Shown here piece after piece: positions 35,970 through 44,631 of a DNA stretch of 64,000 bases. The notes below the pieces were generated by a model. The model searched no databases. It was not told the DNA's origin and saw only the letters and a program-made list of their open reading frames with translations. Position 1 is the stretch's first letter, and each line of letters begins with the position of its first letter. This DNA comes from Devosia sp. Lineage in GTDB: Bacteria; Pseudomonadota; Alphaproteobacteria; Rhizobiales; Devosiaceae. A program made the position numbers and the translations under genes. The stretch lies in contig NZ_CP075529.1 of assembly GCF_025809055.1 (NCBI RefSeq), positions 1,488,001 to 1,552,000 on the forward strand, read 5' to 3'.

Positions 35970-35979
35970 CGCCCGCTCC

Positions 35980-37167
35980 TCAATAGGGGTCCACGGCGTC
36001 GCGCAATCCATCGCCCAGGGCGTTGAATGCGAACACGGTTATCAGCACGAAGATCACCGGCGTCAGGATCCACGGATAGGACCCGATCACCGAGAAGGTG
36101 CCGGTATCCTGCAGCATCAGGCCCCAGGAGATCAGTGGCGGCTTCACCGCAAAGCCAAGGAACCCGAGGAAGCTTTCGAGCAGCACCACAGCCGGGATGG
36201 CCAGCGAGATGGCCACGATGATGTGGCTGAGCACATTGGGCAGGATATGCCGCACGATGATGCGCCGGTCGGTCGCCCCCACCGCAATCGCCGCCCGCAC
36301 ATATTCGATGCGCGCCAGCGACAGCGTCTTGGAGCGGACCTCGCGGCTGAGTTGTGCCCAGCCCAGCGCCGCCATCACGAAAATCACGAAGGTGAGGAAC
36401 ACATTCGATGGTGCCGTCACCGGGATCAGCGAGGTCAGCGCCAGATAGAGCGGCAATTGCGGGAAGGCCAAAACGAACTCCACGAACCGCTGCACCCAGG
36501 CATCGAGTGGCCCGCCGATATAGCCCGAGCCGATGCCGACAAGCGTGCCGACCACGGTCGTCATGGTCACCACCGCCAGGGCGATCATCAGCGAAATCCG
36601 TGAGCCGATAATGCCGCGGGAGAGAATGTCGCGTCCGAACTTGTCGGTGCCCAGCAATTGCAGCGGCCGTCCATCGGTCGAGCCGAAGAAGTGGATATTG
36701 GCCGGGATCACCCAGAGGATCTGGTAGCTGTAGCCCTGAACGAAGAACCCGACGGGGGTTGGATCGTCCATGACCGGACCGGTGAGGGGCTGGAAGGTAA
36801 TGGGGTCGAACTCGCCGGTGTCCCCGATCGGATAGACATGGGGGATGAGGCTGAAATTACCTTCGGGGTCCGTGAAGGCCACCATGTCCGGCGGCGCGAA
36901 AGGCAGATTGGTCTGCTTTGGGTCCATGGGCGCAAAAAAGTCGGCGAAGATCGACATGATCAGGAGGGCCACCACGAGAACGAGGCCGATCATGCCCATG
37001 GTCGAGCGACGGAAGCGCCGCCAGACCAGGCTCGCATAGGTTTCGTTCCCCGACCCGTGGCGCGACACCACGGGCGCGACATCGGCCTCTTCGGCAGGTG
37101 TCGGAGTGGGACCTGCCGCCGCATCGGTGGGCAGGGGAATGGATGAATGGGTATCGTTGCGGCTCAT
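35980..37167 (-). CDS. ABC importer permease, DppC type with periplasmic insert
   Basis: A 395-residue permease. A 45-residue polar N-terminal tail precedes the first helix. A long insert lies between helices 1 and 2 (about residues 75-170, ending LLGTDKFGRDILSRG). The remaining helices hold the EAA-like loop (REVRSKTLSLARIEYVRAA). Length exceeds the usual 300 of DppC because of the tail and insert, as in oligosaccharide members of the family. The start overlaps the previous permease stop by four bases. Confidence 0.9.
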   Translation of the reverse strand: MSRNDTHSSIPLPTDAAAGPTPTPAEEADVAPVVSRHGSGNETYASLVWRRFRRSTMGMIGLVLVVALLIMSIFADFFAPMDPKQTNLPFAPPDMVAFTDPEGNFSLIPHVYPIGDTGEFDPITFQPLTGPVMDDPTPVGFFVQGYSYQILWVIPANIHFFGSTDGRPLQLLGTDKFGRDILSRGIIGSRISLMIALAVVTMTTVVGTLVGIGSGYIGGPLDAWVQRFVEFVLAFPQLPLYLALTSLIPVTAPSNVFLTFVIFVMAALGWAQLSREVRSKTLSLARIEYVRAAIAVGATDRRIIVRHILPNVLSHIIVAISLAIPAVVLLESFLGFLGFAVKPPLISWGLMLQDTGTFSVIGSYPWILTPVIFVLITVFAFNALGDGLRDAVDPY

Positions 37168-38174
37168 TCCTTGTTCCCTCCCAGGCGGATACGCGGATCG
37201 AGCGCTGCCAGCAGCATGTCGGCAATGATGTTGCCGATGATCAGCGTCGTGGCGAGCACGAGCATGAATGAAGCGGTGACGAAGACGTCTCCGACCGCCA
37301 TGGAGCCCACAATGGCGGGTCCGACCGTGGCCAGACCAAAGACGATGGCCACCTCGATTTCGCCGGTGAGCATGTAGGGCAGGACCACGCCCTGATAGGC
37401 GATCAGGGGGTGCAGGGCGTTAGGCACGGCGTGACGCATAATCACCGCCCCTTCCGGCAGGCCCTTGGCCCGCGCGGTTTCGACATATTGGGAATTGAGC
37501 ACGTCCAGCAGATTGGCGCGCATCACCCGCATGTTGTAGGCGAGCCCGCCGAACGTGGCGATGAACACAACCGGCCAGACATGGGCGACCAGGTCCACGA
37601 AACGCCCCCAGCCCCAGGGCTGGCCGCCCCAATAGGCCGAGTTGAAGCTGCCGATCTCGTTCACGCCGATGCGAAAGACCAGCACATACATGATGATGAT
37701 GGCGAGCAGGAAGCGCGGGATGGTCATGCCCAGAAAGGAGATGATGCCCAGGAGCGTATCGGCCCAGGAATACTGACGCGTCGCCGCGATGATGCCGAGG
37801 CCGATGCCCAGGAGCGACGCCAGGATATGGCACACCAGCGCCAGGGCGATGGTGGCCGGCAAGCGCTCGGCAATCACATTGCCCACCGGCTTGTTGTAGT
37901 AGAGCGAATGACCGAAATCGAAGCGGGTGACGATGCCGGTGATCCAGCGGAAATACTGCACGATAATCGGGTCGTTGAGACCATTCGCCTGCCGATAGGC
38001 CTCCGCCTGCGCCTCCGCCAGGTCCGGCCGCACGCCACCCTGATTGATCAGCATGGAACGGATGTAGTCGGCATAGTCGCCGGGCGGTGCCTGGATGATG
38101 GCGAAGGTCACCACGCTGAGTAGAAACAGCAGCGGGATGGCGCCAAGAATTCGAAATGTCAGAAAGCGAAGCAT
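37164..38174 (-). CDS. ABC importer permease, DppB type
   Basis: A 336-residue inner-membrane permease with six helices. It has the DppB-type N-terminus (FRILGAIPLLFLLSVVTFAI), the FDFGHSLYYNKPVGNVIAERLP segment and the EAA loop (SQYVETARAKGLPEGAVIMRH). It pairs with the DppC-type permease encoded directly downstream with a four-base overlap. A GC hairpin repeat lies between this gene and the binding-protein gene upstream. Confidence 0.92.
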   Translation of the reverse strand: MLRFLTFRILGAIPLLFLLSVVTFAIIQAPPGDYADYIRSMLINQGGVRPDLAEAQAEAYRQANGLNDPIIVQYFRWITGIVTRFDFGHSLYYNKPVGNVIAERLPATIALALVCHILASLLGIGLGIIAATRQYSWADTLLGIISFLGMTIPRFLLAIIIMYVLVFRIGVNEIGSFNSAYWGGQPWGWGRFVDLVAHVWPVVFIATFGGLAYNMRVMRANLLDVLNSQYVETARAKGLPEGAVIMRHAVPNALHPLIAYQGVVLPYMLTGEIEVAIVFGLATVGPAIVGSMAVGDVFVTASFMLVLATTLIIGNIIADMLLAALDPRIRLGGNKE

Positions 38175-38218
38175 TTGGGCCTCATCGATCGTATTTGCGC
38201 GGACCCGCCGGTCCCTGC

Positions 38219-38341
38219 GTCCCCTCGCCCCTCAGGGGAGAGGGTCAGGGTGAGGGGTGAAAGCCTCGCGGCCAAAAACCGGCGCTGAACCCCTCATCCG
38301 GCCCTGGCGGGCCACCTTCTCCCCTCAGGGGAGAAGGGAAC
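38219..38341. repeat. GC hairpin repeat inside the importer operon
   Basis: A shorter, diverged copy of the family (CCCCTCGCCCCTCAGGGGAG to CTTCTCCCCTCAGGGGAGAA) lies between the binding-protein and permease genes. On the transcript its two ends fold into stable hairpins. Confidence 0.8.
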
Positions 38342-38391
38342 CACACAGCAAGAGTGAAACTGACGGCGAACCGCCAGTTTCAGGCTTGGGA

Positions 38392-40470
38392 TCACGCAGG
38401 CCCTGCACCGCCCGGTTCGCCCGGGAGGGTTTCGGGATGCAGCTCATAACCACCCTGGGCATCTTCCGGAACGAACACGCGTTCGCGGATGATGTTGTCT
38501 TCTGCCCAGTTGAACATGAAGATCGGGGCACCCGCCGGGATATTGGCGAAGCGCTTGTTGATGATCAGCGCGCCCGGATACTGGGTCAGGCCCACCGAGT
38601 AGACGTTTTCGGTGAAGATGCGCTGATACTGCTTCATGATCTCGGCACGTTCGGCATTGTCGCTGGTGGTGACGAACTCGTTCACCAGTGCCACCAGTTC
38701 TTCCTCGAAGGGCAGCAGATCGAGCTCACCCTCCGCATTGGCGCGGTGGAATGCATGAATGCGCGGACCGGTCGGAGCAAGCGCCCCGGTGCCCTGCACC
38801 ACCGACACCATTTCAGCGCCCTGGCGATTGACGTGCCAGTCGAATTGACCCGCCTGGGCCATGTCGTCGCGAGCCGTGCCCTGCTGGAAGTTGGCGATGA
38901 CCCGCAGTCCAAGCGGTTCAAGCTGTGCCATCACGCCTTCGGCCAGATTGGTGTCGGTCGCATAGTCCGAATTGGCCAGCAGCGTGATTTCCACATCGGC
39001 GCCGCCAGCGGTGCCTTCGGGGAAGTTGCGCACGCCATTGCCGTCGGTATCCACCAGGCCCATGTCGTCCAGGATCGCATTCGCTGCGTCCAGATTGTAC
39101 GGGTAATAGACCGTCGACGCCTTGTCGTAATAGGTGGTGCCGGCATAGAGCCCGCCCGGATAGATGGCGGTGAACGGACCACGGACAAGTGACTCCCCGA
39201 GCCGCTGACGATCGAGCGTCATGGAAATGGCCTTGCGGAAGTCTGTGTTCCGGCTGAGTTCACGCACCGCCTGGGCACGCTCGTCAGGTTCGCCCCAGCC
39301 GTTGCCCGACAGGTTCATCTGCAATGCATAACCGATGGTACGGGCGCCGAACTGCAGGCGGGCCGGAGCCGTATCTTCAGCGGAGCGGCGCAGCGCCTCG
39401 ACATAGCTTTCAGCCTGTTCGAGGTTCGAGAAGTCACCGGAACCGGCAACAGCCTGCACGTCGCGGTCAGCCCAGGTCGAGAGGCGATAGTGCATCTCGT
39501 TGAGATAGGGCAACTGATTGCCGTTCTCGTCGACTTTCCAGTAATAGGGGTTCCGTCGCATGACGATGATGTCATCGGGACGATATTCCACCGGCACCCA
39601 GGCGCCCATGACCGGGATATTCATGTATTCCGGCGGGAAGGCGTTCTTGTACTGCTCGTAGGTGTTGTCCGAATAGTTCGGGTGCGCGGGCTTGAGAATA
39701 TGGCTCGGGCCCGGGCAGAAGGTGCCATAGGCCATCGTATAGAGATATTGCGTCGGGAAGGCTTCCTGGAACGTCCACTTGATGGTGTAGGCGTCGATCG
39801 CCTCCAGCGTCGTGCCAACACCAAAGGATTCCGGCGTCGCCCCGTTCAGCGGAGAGACGTTGGCGTCCATGACGTTGTCGTTCCAGTAGAACATGACGTC
39901 GTCGCTGTCGAACGGGTCGCCGTCAGACCATTTTGCACCCTCGATCAGGTGCATGGTCAGTTCCTTGCCATCCTCCGACCATTCCCAGCTCTTGGCCAGG
40001 TTCGGCATGGGCTGAAGCTCGTCGGCCTTGACCATGAAGAGCGGCCCGGTACGCGTCAGGCATTCGGAAAGGCCGATATCGATGCCGCCCCAGCCCTGGC
40101 TCTGGCCGCCGATATAGTTCCAGCCTTCCGGACGTCCGCCGATCACGTGGCGCATGGTATCGCCATAGACGCCGACGCCATCGGGCATATTGGCGGTCTT
40201 GTAAACCAGCGGCTCCGCCGGCAGGCGCTCCGCCACCGGAGGCAGGCTGCCCGCATCGACATATTTCGAGGTGACCCAGTCGGGCTCGTGATATTCAGGC
40301 AGCGCCTTGTATTCGAGAATGTCGCTGACCGAGACGAATACCGGCTCGCTCTGCGCTGCAAACTCAGGCGGATCGGGCAATTCGCCGGCCAGTTCCTGGG
40401 CCGGAATGGCCAGCATGGAAACGGACAGCAGTAGTCCTGCCCCGCCAAGGGCATAGATTGGCTTTCTCAA
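38392..40470 (-). CDS. agpA: Family 5 periplasmic binding protein of an alpha-galactoside importer
   Basis: A 692-residue binding protein with a signal peptide (MRKPIYALGGAGLLLSVSML, cleavage near residue 25-30). It belongs to the oligopeptide/nickel class (SBP_bac_5): KSWEWSEDGKELTMHLIEGAKWSDG, DSDDVMFYW and GVWVP-like regions are visible. The large size, the permease and ATPase genes, and melA in the same operon match S. meliloti AgpA, which binds melibiose and raffinose despite its oligopeptide-type fold. The symbol rests on that context. A divergent AraC gene lies 158 bp upstream with an inverted-repeat operator between them. Confidence 0.82.
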   Translation of the reverse strand: MRKPIYALGGAGLLLSVSMLAIPAQELAGELPDPPEFAAQSEPVFVSVSDILEYKALPEYHEPDWVTSKYVDAGSLPPVAERLPAEPLVYKTANMPDGVGVYGDTMRHVIGGRPEGWNYIGGQSQGWGGIDIGLSECLTRTGPLFMVKADELQPMPNLAKSWEWSEDGKELTMHLIEGAKWSDGDPFDSDDVMFYWNDNVMDANVSPLNGATPESFGVGTTLEAIDAYTIKWTFQEAFPTQYLYTMAYGTFCPGPSHILKPAHPNYSDNTYEQYKNAFPPEYMNIPVMGAWVPVEYRPDDIIVMRRNPYYWKVDENGNQLPYLNEMHYRLSTWADRDVQAVAGSGDFSNLEQAESYVEALRRSAEDTAPARLQFGARTIGYALQMNLSGNGWGEPDERAQAVRELSRNTDFRKAISMTLDRQRLGESLVRGPFTAIYPGGLYAGTTYYDKASTVYYPYNLDAANAILDDMGLVDTDGNGVRNFPEGTAGGADVEITLLANSDYATDTNLAEGVMAQLEPLGLRVIANFQQGTARDDMAQAGQFDWHVNRQGAEMVSVVQGTGALAPTGPRIHAFHRANAEGELDLLPFEEELVALVNEFVTTSDNAERAEIMKQYQRIFTENVYSVGLTQYPGALIINKRFANIPAGAPIFMFNWAEDNIIRERVFVPEDAQGGYELHPETLPGEPGGAGPA

Positions 40471-40550
40471 TAGAACCTCCCATTTCTGCCGGGGCTCGAG
40501 GCAGCGTTAAGCCGGGCCGTTCTCCACCGACCCACCCCGCGCATGAGGAA

Positions 40551-40578
40551 AGCCTACGCCTTGCCAAAGCGGAAACAA
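40551..40578 (-). promoter_or_regulatory. Candidate promoter of the alpha-galactoside operon
   Basis: On the minus strand TTGTTT (40578-40573) and TAGGCT (40556-40551) are 16 bp apart. The -35 hexamer overlaps the right end of the inverted-repeat operator, the position expected for an AraC-type activator. Confidence 0.45.
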
Positions 40579-40607
40579 TCCGGAATGATAGAGACTAATT
40601 CCGGATT
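40577..40607. promoter_or_regulatory. Inverted-repeat operator between agpA and AraC regulator
   Basis: AATCCGGAAT (40577-40586) and ATTCCGGATT (40598-40607) are exact inverted copies with an 11-bp spacer, so their centres are 21 bp or two helical turns apart. It lies 21 bp before the regulator ATG. Confidence 0.7.
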
Positions 40608-40628
40608 TCTAAGATATGGGGCAAAAGT

Positions 40629-41549
40629 ATGATTGATGGGTCAACCCTGCTGCCGCAAGGCCAGCGGGAAAAGCCGCCCCGGCCCACGCCACGCCCCGAC
40701 CGGCGGTTCTATGCCACCGGCAAGGCCTTCGGCCGCTTCGGCATCCGGGCCTTCCCGCCCCAGGTCATGCCGCAACCCCACACACATGGGCATGTCGAAT
40801 TCAACTGGCTGACGCGCGGCAGCATGGACTATGTGTTCGATGGCGGCCCCCTCACCGTCGGACCAAACCGGCTGGTCGCCTTCTGGGCCGGCATTCCCCA
40901 CCAGATGACCGGCCTGCGCGATGTCGGAACAGACGGGCGGCAGCTCAATATCTACCTGCCCATGGATGCATTTCTCGAAATGCCGCAACTGGGCCGGCTG
41001 ACTGAAACCCTGATGGGCGGCGGGGTCATCCAGCTGCTGCCCGATTGCATCGGGCTCGAAACCCTTGAGCGCTGGCACGGCGACTATCGCAGCGGCAATT
41101 CCATGCGCACCGACCTGGTGCGCACCGAAATCGCCACCATGTTCCGCCGCGCCGCCATCACCGGCTGGGATACGCTGCTGCCGGCCTGGGTCGAAAAATC
41201 CGGCGCGCGGACCCGAACGGCGACCCCCGTGCGATATGTCGTGCGCATGGTGCGCCATATCGTGGAAAACATCACCGACTCGCTCTCGGCCGAAGAGATC
41301 GCCAAGGTCGTTGGCCTGCATCCCAATTACGCGACAAACCTGTTCACCAAGGTCATGCACATCTCGGTGCAGAAATTCGTCACCCGGATGCGGCTGATCC
41401 GGGCCCGCAGCCTGCTCTTCGATGGCAGCCTGTCCATCGCCAATGTCGCCTTCCAGTCCGGCTTTGTCAGCCAGACCCAGTTTTACGAACATTTCCGCAA
41501 GGCCTATGGCATGACCCCGAGCCAGATGCGCAAGGACACGATTTCCTAG
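40629..41549 (+). CDS. AraC-family regulator of the alpha-galactoside operon (AgpT/MelR-like)
   Basis: A 306-residue regulator. The N-terminal cupin region (MPQPHTHGHVEFNWLTRGSM, then FWAGIPHQM) should sense the sugar. The C-terminal double helix-turn-helix is complete (LSAEEIAKVVGLHPNYATNLF and LSIANVAFQSGFVSQTQFYE, ending HFRKAYGMTPSQMRK). Size and layout equal MelR. It is divergent from the agpA-melA operon. An inverted-repeat operator lies between, so it likely activates the operon and may regulate itself. Its stop overlaps the convergent AraC gene by four bases. Confidence 0.9.
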   Translation: MIDGSTLLPQGQREKPPRPTPRPDRRFYATGKAFGRFGIRAFPPQVMPQPHTHGHVEFNWLTRGSMDYVFDGGPLTVGPNRLVAFWAGIPHQMTGLRDVGTDGRQLNIYLPMDAFLEMPQLGRLTETLMGGGVIQLLPDCIGLETLERWHGDYRSGNSMRTDLVRTEIATMFRRAAITGWDTLLPAWVEKSGARTRTATPVRYVVRMVRHIVENITDSLSAEEIAKVVGLHPNYATNLFTKVMHISVQKFVTRMRLIRARSLLFDGSLSIANVAFQSGFVSQTQFYEHFRKAYGMTPSQMRKDTIS

Positions 41550-42367
41550 CCGCGATCCTCACGCGCCCGGAACTGTTGCGGCGACAAGCCCATGATTTTG
41601 CGAAACCGCTGCGAGAAATAGAACTGGCTCTCGAAGCCGGTCGAGGCGGCCACCTGCTTGACCGGGAAACTGGTGCGGCGCAGCAGGTCGGCGGCCATCT
41701 GCATCCGGCGCAGTTCTATGTGCCGCTGCAGGGTCGTGCCGGTCTCGGCCCGAAACAGATGCGCCAGGCGCGAGGCGGACATGCCCACGACGCTGGCAAT
41801 GTCCTCGATCAGCAGCTTTTGCGTCAGCTTGTCCTCGATATGGTGCAGCGCCCGCCGGATACGGTGGTCGAGCAGCGGCTGCCGCTTCTCCAGGCCGGCA
41901 TCGCAGCCCAGGAGCAAGGCTTCGAGCGCATTGAACGCCAATGCCTCCCGCCGCCTTTCCGCACTGCTGCTGAGCGCGTGCACAGCCAGGAACTGTTGCC
42001 GCAGCTGCGCGCCCAGCGCGCCATCTGGCCTCAGATGCATCAGCCCGTCGGCGACGGCTGGCCAGGCGAGCCAATCCATCCAGTCGGCGCGCGGCTGGAA
42101 GTGCGCCCAGAGCAGGTCCCAGCGCTCCAGCCCCGCTTCGACGCCATAGTCGTGCGGCGTCCCCGGCCGGACCAGCACCCAGTCGCCGTCCTCGACAACG
42201 AGGTCGCCACCGGCATGTCCGAACCGCCCGCGACCGCCTGTCGTCAGCACCAGCAGCCAGTCTGCCACGCCACCCCTGCGGACGGCGCGATAGCCTGATA
42301 TCTCATGGAAATGCCCGGTCAGCAGCCGCTGACGCGGTTGATAAGGGGTGCCTTCGTCAATGATCAT
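41546..42367 (-). CDS. AraC-family transcriptional regulator
   Basis: A 273-residue regulator with a cupin-type sensor half (VLTTGGRGRFGHAGGD, then VLVRPGTPHDYG) and a C-terminal AraC domain (LIEDIASVVGMSASRLAHLF, then FPVKQVAASTGFESQFYFSQ and RFRKIMGLSPQQFR). It is divergent from the PhyH-type dioxygenase gene, 84 bp away, and is the likely regulator of that gene. The 3' end overlaps the other AraC gene by four bases in convergent orientation. Confidence 0.9.
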   Translation of the reverse strand: MIIDEGTPYQPRQRLLTGHFHEISGYRAVRRGGVADWLLVLTTGGRGRFGHAGGDLVVEDGDWVLVRPGTPHDYGVEAGLERWDLLWAHFQPRADWMDWLAWPAVADGLMHLRPDGALGAQLRQQFLAVHALSSSAERRREALAFNALEALLLGCDAGLEKRQPLLDHRIRRALHHIEDKLTQKLLIEDIASVVGMSASRLAHLFRAETGTTLQRHIELRRMQMAADLLRRTSFPVKQVAASTGFESQFYFSQRFRKIMGLSPQQFRAREDRG

Positions 42368-42379
42368 AGCAGGATATTA

Positions 42380-42410
42380 CATGCGTTCGGCAGCATGTTC
42401 CATGGCGTTC
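42380..42410. promoter_or_regulatory. Direct repeat between AraC and PhyH genes
   Basis: CATGCGTTC (42380-42388) and CATGGCGTTC (42401-42410) start 21 bp apart, the two-turn spacing typical of AraC half-sites. They lie in the 84-bp divergent space. Confidence 0.4.
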
Positions 42411-42451
42411 CGTCGGCCTCCCGCCTAGCCTCATATCCATTGGAGGCCCAC

Positions 42452-43273
42452 ATGACCTATGCCAGTCTCACCCCTGAACAGGCCGAATGCTTCGAGCGCG
42501 ATGGCTTCCTCGCCATCCGCGGCCTCGTGACCCCGGACGAAATTGCAGAGATCCGGGAAGCCTTCATGCAGCAGGCTGCTGACGGTCCGGTGCCCGGATT
42601 GTCAGACACGCCCCGTGGCAGTTCAGCCAATGACCCGCTCAGCCGCTATCCGCGCATGATGCATCCGCACAAGCATGCCGACAAAGCCGTTGGCCGGCTC
42701 GCCATGCGCTACATGCTCGACCCGCGGTTCCGGCCCATCCTTGCCGACCTCTTCGGCGAGGAACCGCTGGCCTGCCAGTCGATGTTCTATTTCAAGCCAC
42801 CCGGCGCGCGCGGCCAGGATCTGCACCAGGACAATTTCTACCTGCGCGTCAAACCGGGAACCTGCATGGCCGCGTGGATCGCAGTTGACGACGCCGACGC
42901 CGGCAATGGCGGCATGATGTGCGTGCCCCAGACCGCCATGCTCGACATCGCCTGTCCCGAACAGGCCGACCCGGCCCTGTTCTTCACCACCGAGCATGTC
43001 GAACCACCACCCGGTCTCGAACCGCAGATGATGCAACTGAAGGCAGGCGACGTGCTGTTCTTCAACGGCAGCGTCATTCACGGATCGACACCCAATACCA
43101 GCGCCGACCGCTTCCGCCGGTCGCTGATTTTCCACTATGTGCCCGCCAGCACCGCCGAAATCAGCCACTGGTATGAGGCCCTCAGCTTTGACGGCGCGCG
43201 GCAGGACATCGCCATCAACATGGACGGCGGTCCCTGCGGCACGACGCAGGCGCTACCGGCCGGGCCACACTAG
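42452..43273 (+). CDS. Phytanoyl-CoA dioxygenase family protein
   Basis: A 273-residue non-heme iron, 2-oxoglutarate-dependent oxygenase. The iron triad is HQD in DLHQDNFYLRV plus the distal His in GSVIHGSTPNTS; the following RFRRSLIFHY supplies the Arg for 2-oxoglutarate. Members hydroxylate fatty acyl-CoAs, ectoine, osmolytes or natural products, and the substrate here is unknown. GGAGG precedes the ATG at 42452. Its divergent AraC neighbour, near the sugar genes, suggests inducible catabolism. Confidence 0.88.
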   Translation: MTYASLTPEQAECFERDGFLAIRGLVTPDEIAEIREAFMQQAADGPVPGLSDTPRGSSANDPLSRYPRMMHPHKHADKAVGRLAMRYMLDPRFRPILADLFGEEPLACQSMFYFKPPGARGQDLHQDNFYLRVKPGTCMAAWIAVDDADAGNGGMMCVPQTAMLDIACPEQADPALFFTTEHVEPPPGLEPQMMQLKAGDVLFFNGSVIHGSTPNTSADRFRRSLIFHYVPASTAEISHWYEALSFDGARQDIAINMDGGPCGTTQALPAGPH

Positions 43274-43288
43274 TAGCCCAAACACGGA

Positions 43289-43318
43289 TCGTCGCCCTCG
43301 GGCTTGACCCGAGGGACC
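43289..43318. repeat. Single CCTCGGGcttgaCCCGAGG palindrome
   Basis: One copy of the short palindrome also found inverted-paired at 31891-32037, downstream of the dioxygenase gene. Confidence 0.6.
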
Positions 43319-43400
43319 TTCTCCCCCGGGTGAGGCCGGAGCGTGACGGCCGGTGAGTGTTGCCAGCCATTCGACCGTAGGTCTCATGGCCTTAGGACCT

Positions 43401-43426
43401 AAAATCGCTCCACTGGAGCGATTTTT
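43401..43426. terminator. Bidirectional terminator between PhyH and ychF
   Basis: AAAATCGCTCC and GGAGCGATTTT pair over a 3-base loop, with A and T tracts that work on both strands. A further outer stem (CTTAGGACC 43391-43399 with GGTCCTAAG 43440-43448) includes the ychF stop codon. Confidence 0.85.
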
Positions 43427-43443
43427 CCGCGAAGCGGCCGGTC

Positions 43444-44541
43444 CTAAGTATTAAACTTGAACAGCATCACGTCGCCGTCCTTGACGACATATTCCTTGCC
43501 TTCATCGCGGGCCTTGCCGGCTTCCTTGGCGGGCACTTCGCCACCCAGCGTCACGAAATCCTCGTAGCCGATGGTCTGGGCCCGGATGAATCCGCGCTCG
43601 AAATCGGTGTGGATGACGCCGGCCGCCTGCGGAGCCTTGTCGCCGCGATGAATGGTCCAGGCGCGGGTTTCCTTGGGGCCGACGGTGAAATAGGTCTGCA
43701 GGCTCAAAAGGTCATAGGCCGCGCGGATGAGCCGGTTCAGCCCCGGCTGGTCAAGTCCGAGCGTCTCGAGATATTCGGCCTGCTCTTCATCGGAGAGTTG
43801 CGCCATCTGGCTTTCGATCTCCGCCGAGATGATCACCACCCCGGCATCATTGGCCTTGGCATAGTCCTCGACCCGCGCCGACAGCGCATTGCCGGTCGAC
43901 GCCGATCCCTCGTCGACATTGCAAACGTAGAGAACCGGCTTGCTGGTCAGCAATTGCAGTTCGGTGAAGGCCTTTTCTTCCTCGGCCTCCCGCTTGACGA
44001 AACGCGCCGATTTGCCCTCGCGCAGCACGGCCAGCGAGCGGTCGATCAGGTCCAGCGTCAGCTTGGCGTCCTTGTCATTGCCCTTGGCTTTCTTCTCGAC
44101 GCCGGCGCGGCGTTTCTCGAGGCTTTCGAGGTCGGCCAGCATCAGTTCGGTTTCCACCACCTCCGCATCGGCCAGCGGGTCGACGCGGTTGGACACGTGA
44201 ATGACATTGGAATCTTCAAAGCATCGCAGCACATAGGCGATGGCGTCGGTTTCGCGGATATTAGCCAGGAACTGATTACCCAGGCCCTCTCCCTGCGAGG
44301 CCCCTTTCACCAGGCCCGCAATATCGACGAAGCTCATGCGGGCCGGCAGGATTTGCGCCGACTTGCCGATGGCAGCGAGCTTTTCCAGGCGCGGATCAGG
44401 CACCGACACCTCGCCCACATTGGGTTCGATCGTGCAGAACGGAAAATTGGCGGCCTGCGCGGCGGCAGTCCGGGTCAAAGCGTTAAAAAGTGTCGACTTG
44501 CCGACATTCGGCAGGCCGACAATGCCCATCTTGAAGCCCAT
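43444..44541 (-). CDS. ychF: YchF/Obg-type redox-regulated ATPase
   Basis: A 365-residue P-loop protein that associates with ribosomes and binds ATP rather than GTP. G1 is GLPNVGKST and [10 protein letters not shown] is the G2 region. The G4 motif reads NVDE instead of NKxD, as in YchF. A TGS domain ends the protein ([17 protein letters not shown]). GGAG precedes the ATG at 44541. In rhizobia ychF commonly follows pth; here it is on the opposite strand about 11.7 kb away. Confidence 0.96.
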   Translation of the reverse strand: MGFKMGIVGLPNVGKSTLFNALTRTAAAQAANFPFCTIEPNVGEVSVPDPRLEKLAAIGKSAQILPARMSFVDIAGLVKGASQGEGLGNQFLANIRETDAIAYVLRCFEDSNVIHVSNRVDPLADAEVVETELMLADLESLEKRRAGVEKKAKGNDKDAKLTLDLIDRSLAVLREGKSARFVKREAEEEKAFTELQLLTSKPVLYVCNVDEGSASTGNALSARVEDYAKANDAGVVIISAEIESQMAQLSDEEQAEYLETLGLDQPGLNRLIRAAYDLLSLQTYFTVGPKETRAWTIHRGDKAPQAAGVIHTDFERGFIRAQTIGYEDFVTLGGEVPAKEAGKARDEGKEYVVKDGDVMLFKFNT

Positions 44542-44631
44542 GGGTATCTCCAGGAAATTGTTGGGCTCCAATTGGGTGGTATCGGCCGCGATGTCAATCC
44601 AGCACGGCCCCTGCGCCCTCCGCGCTACCCG

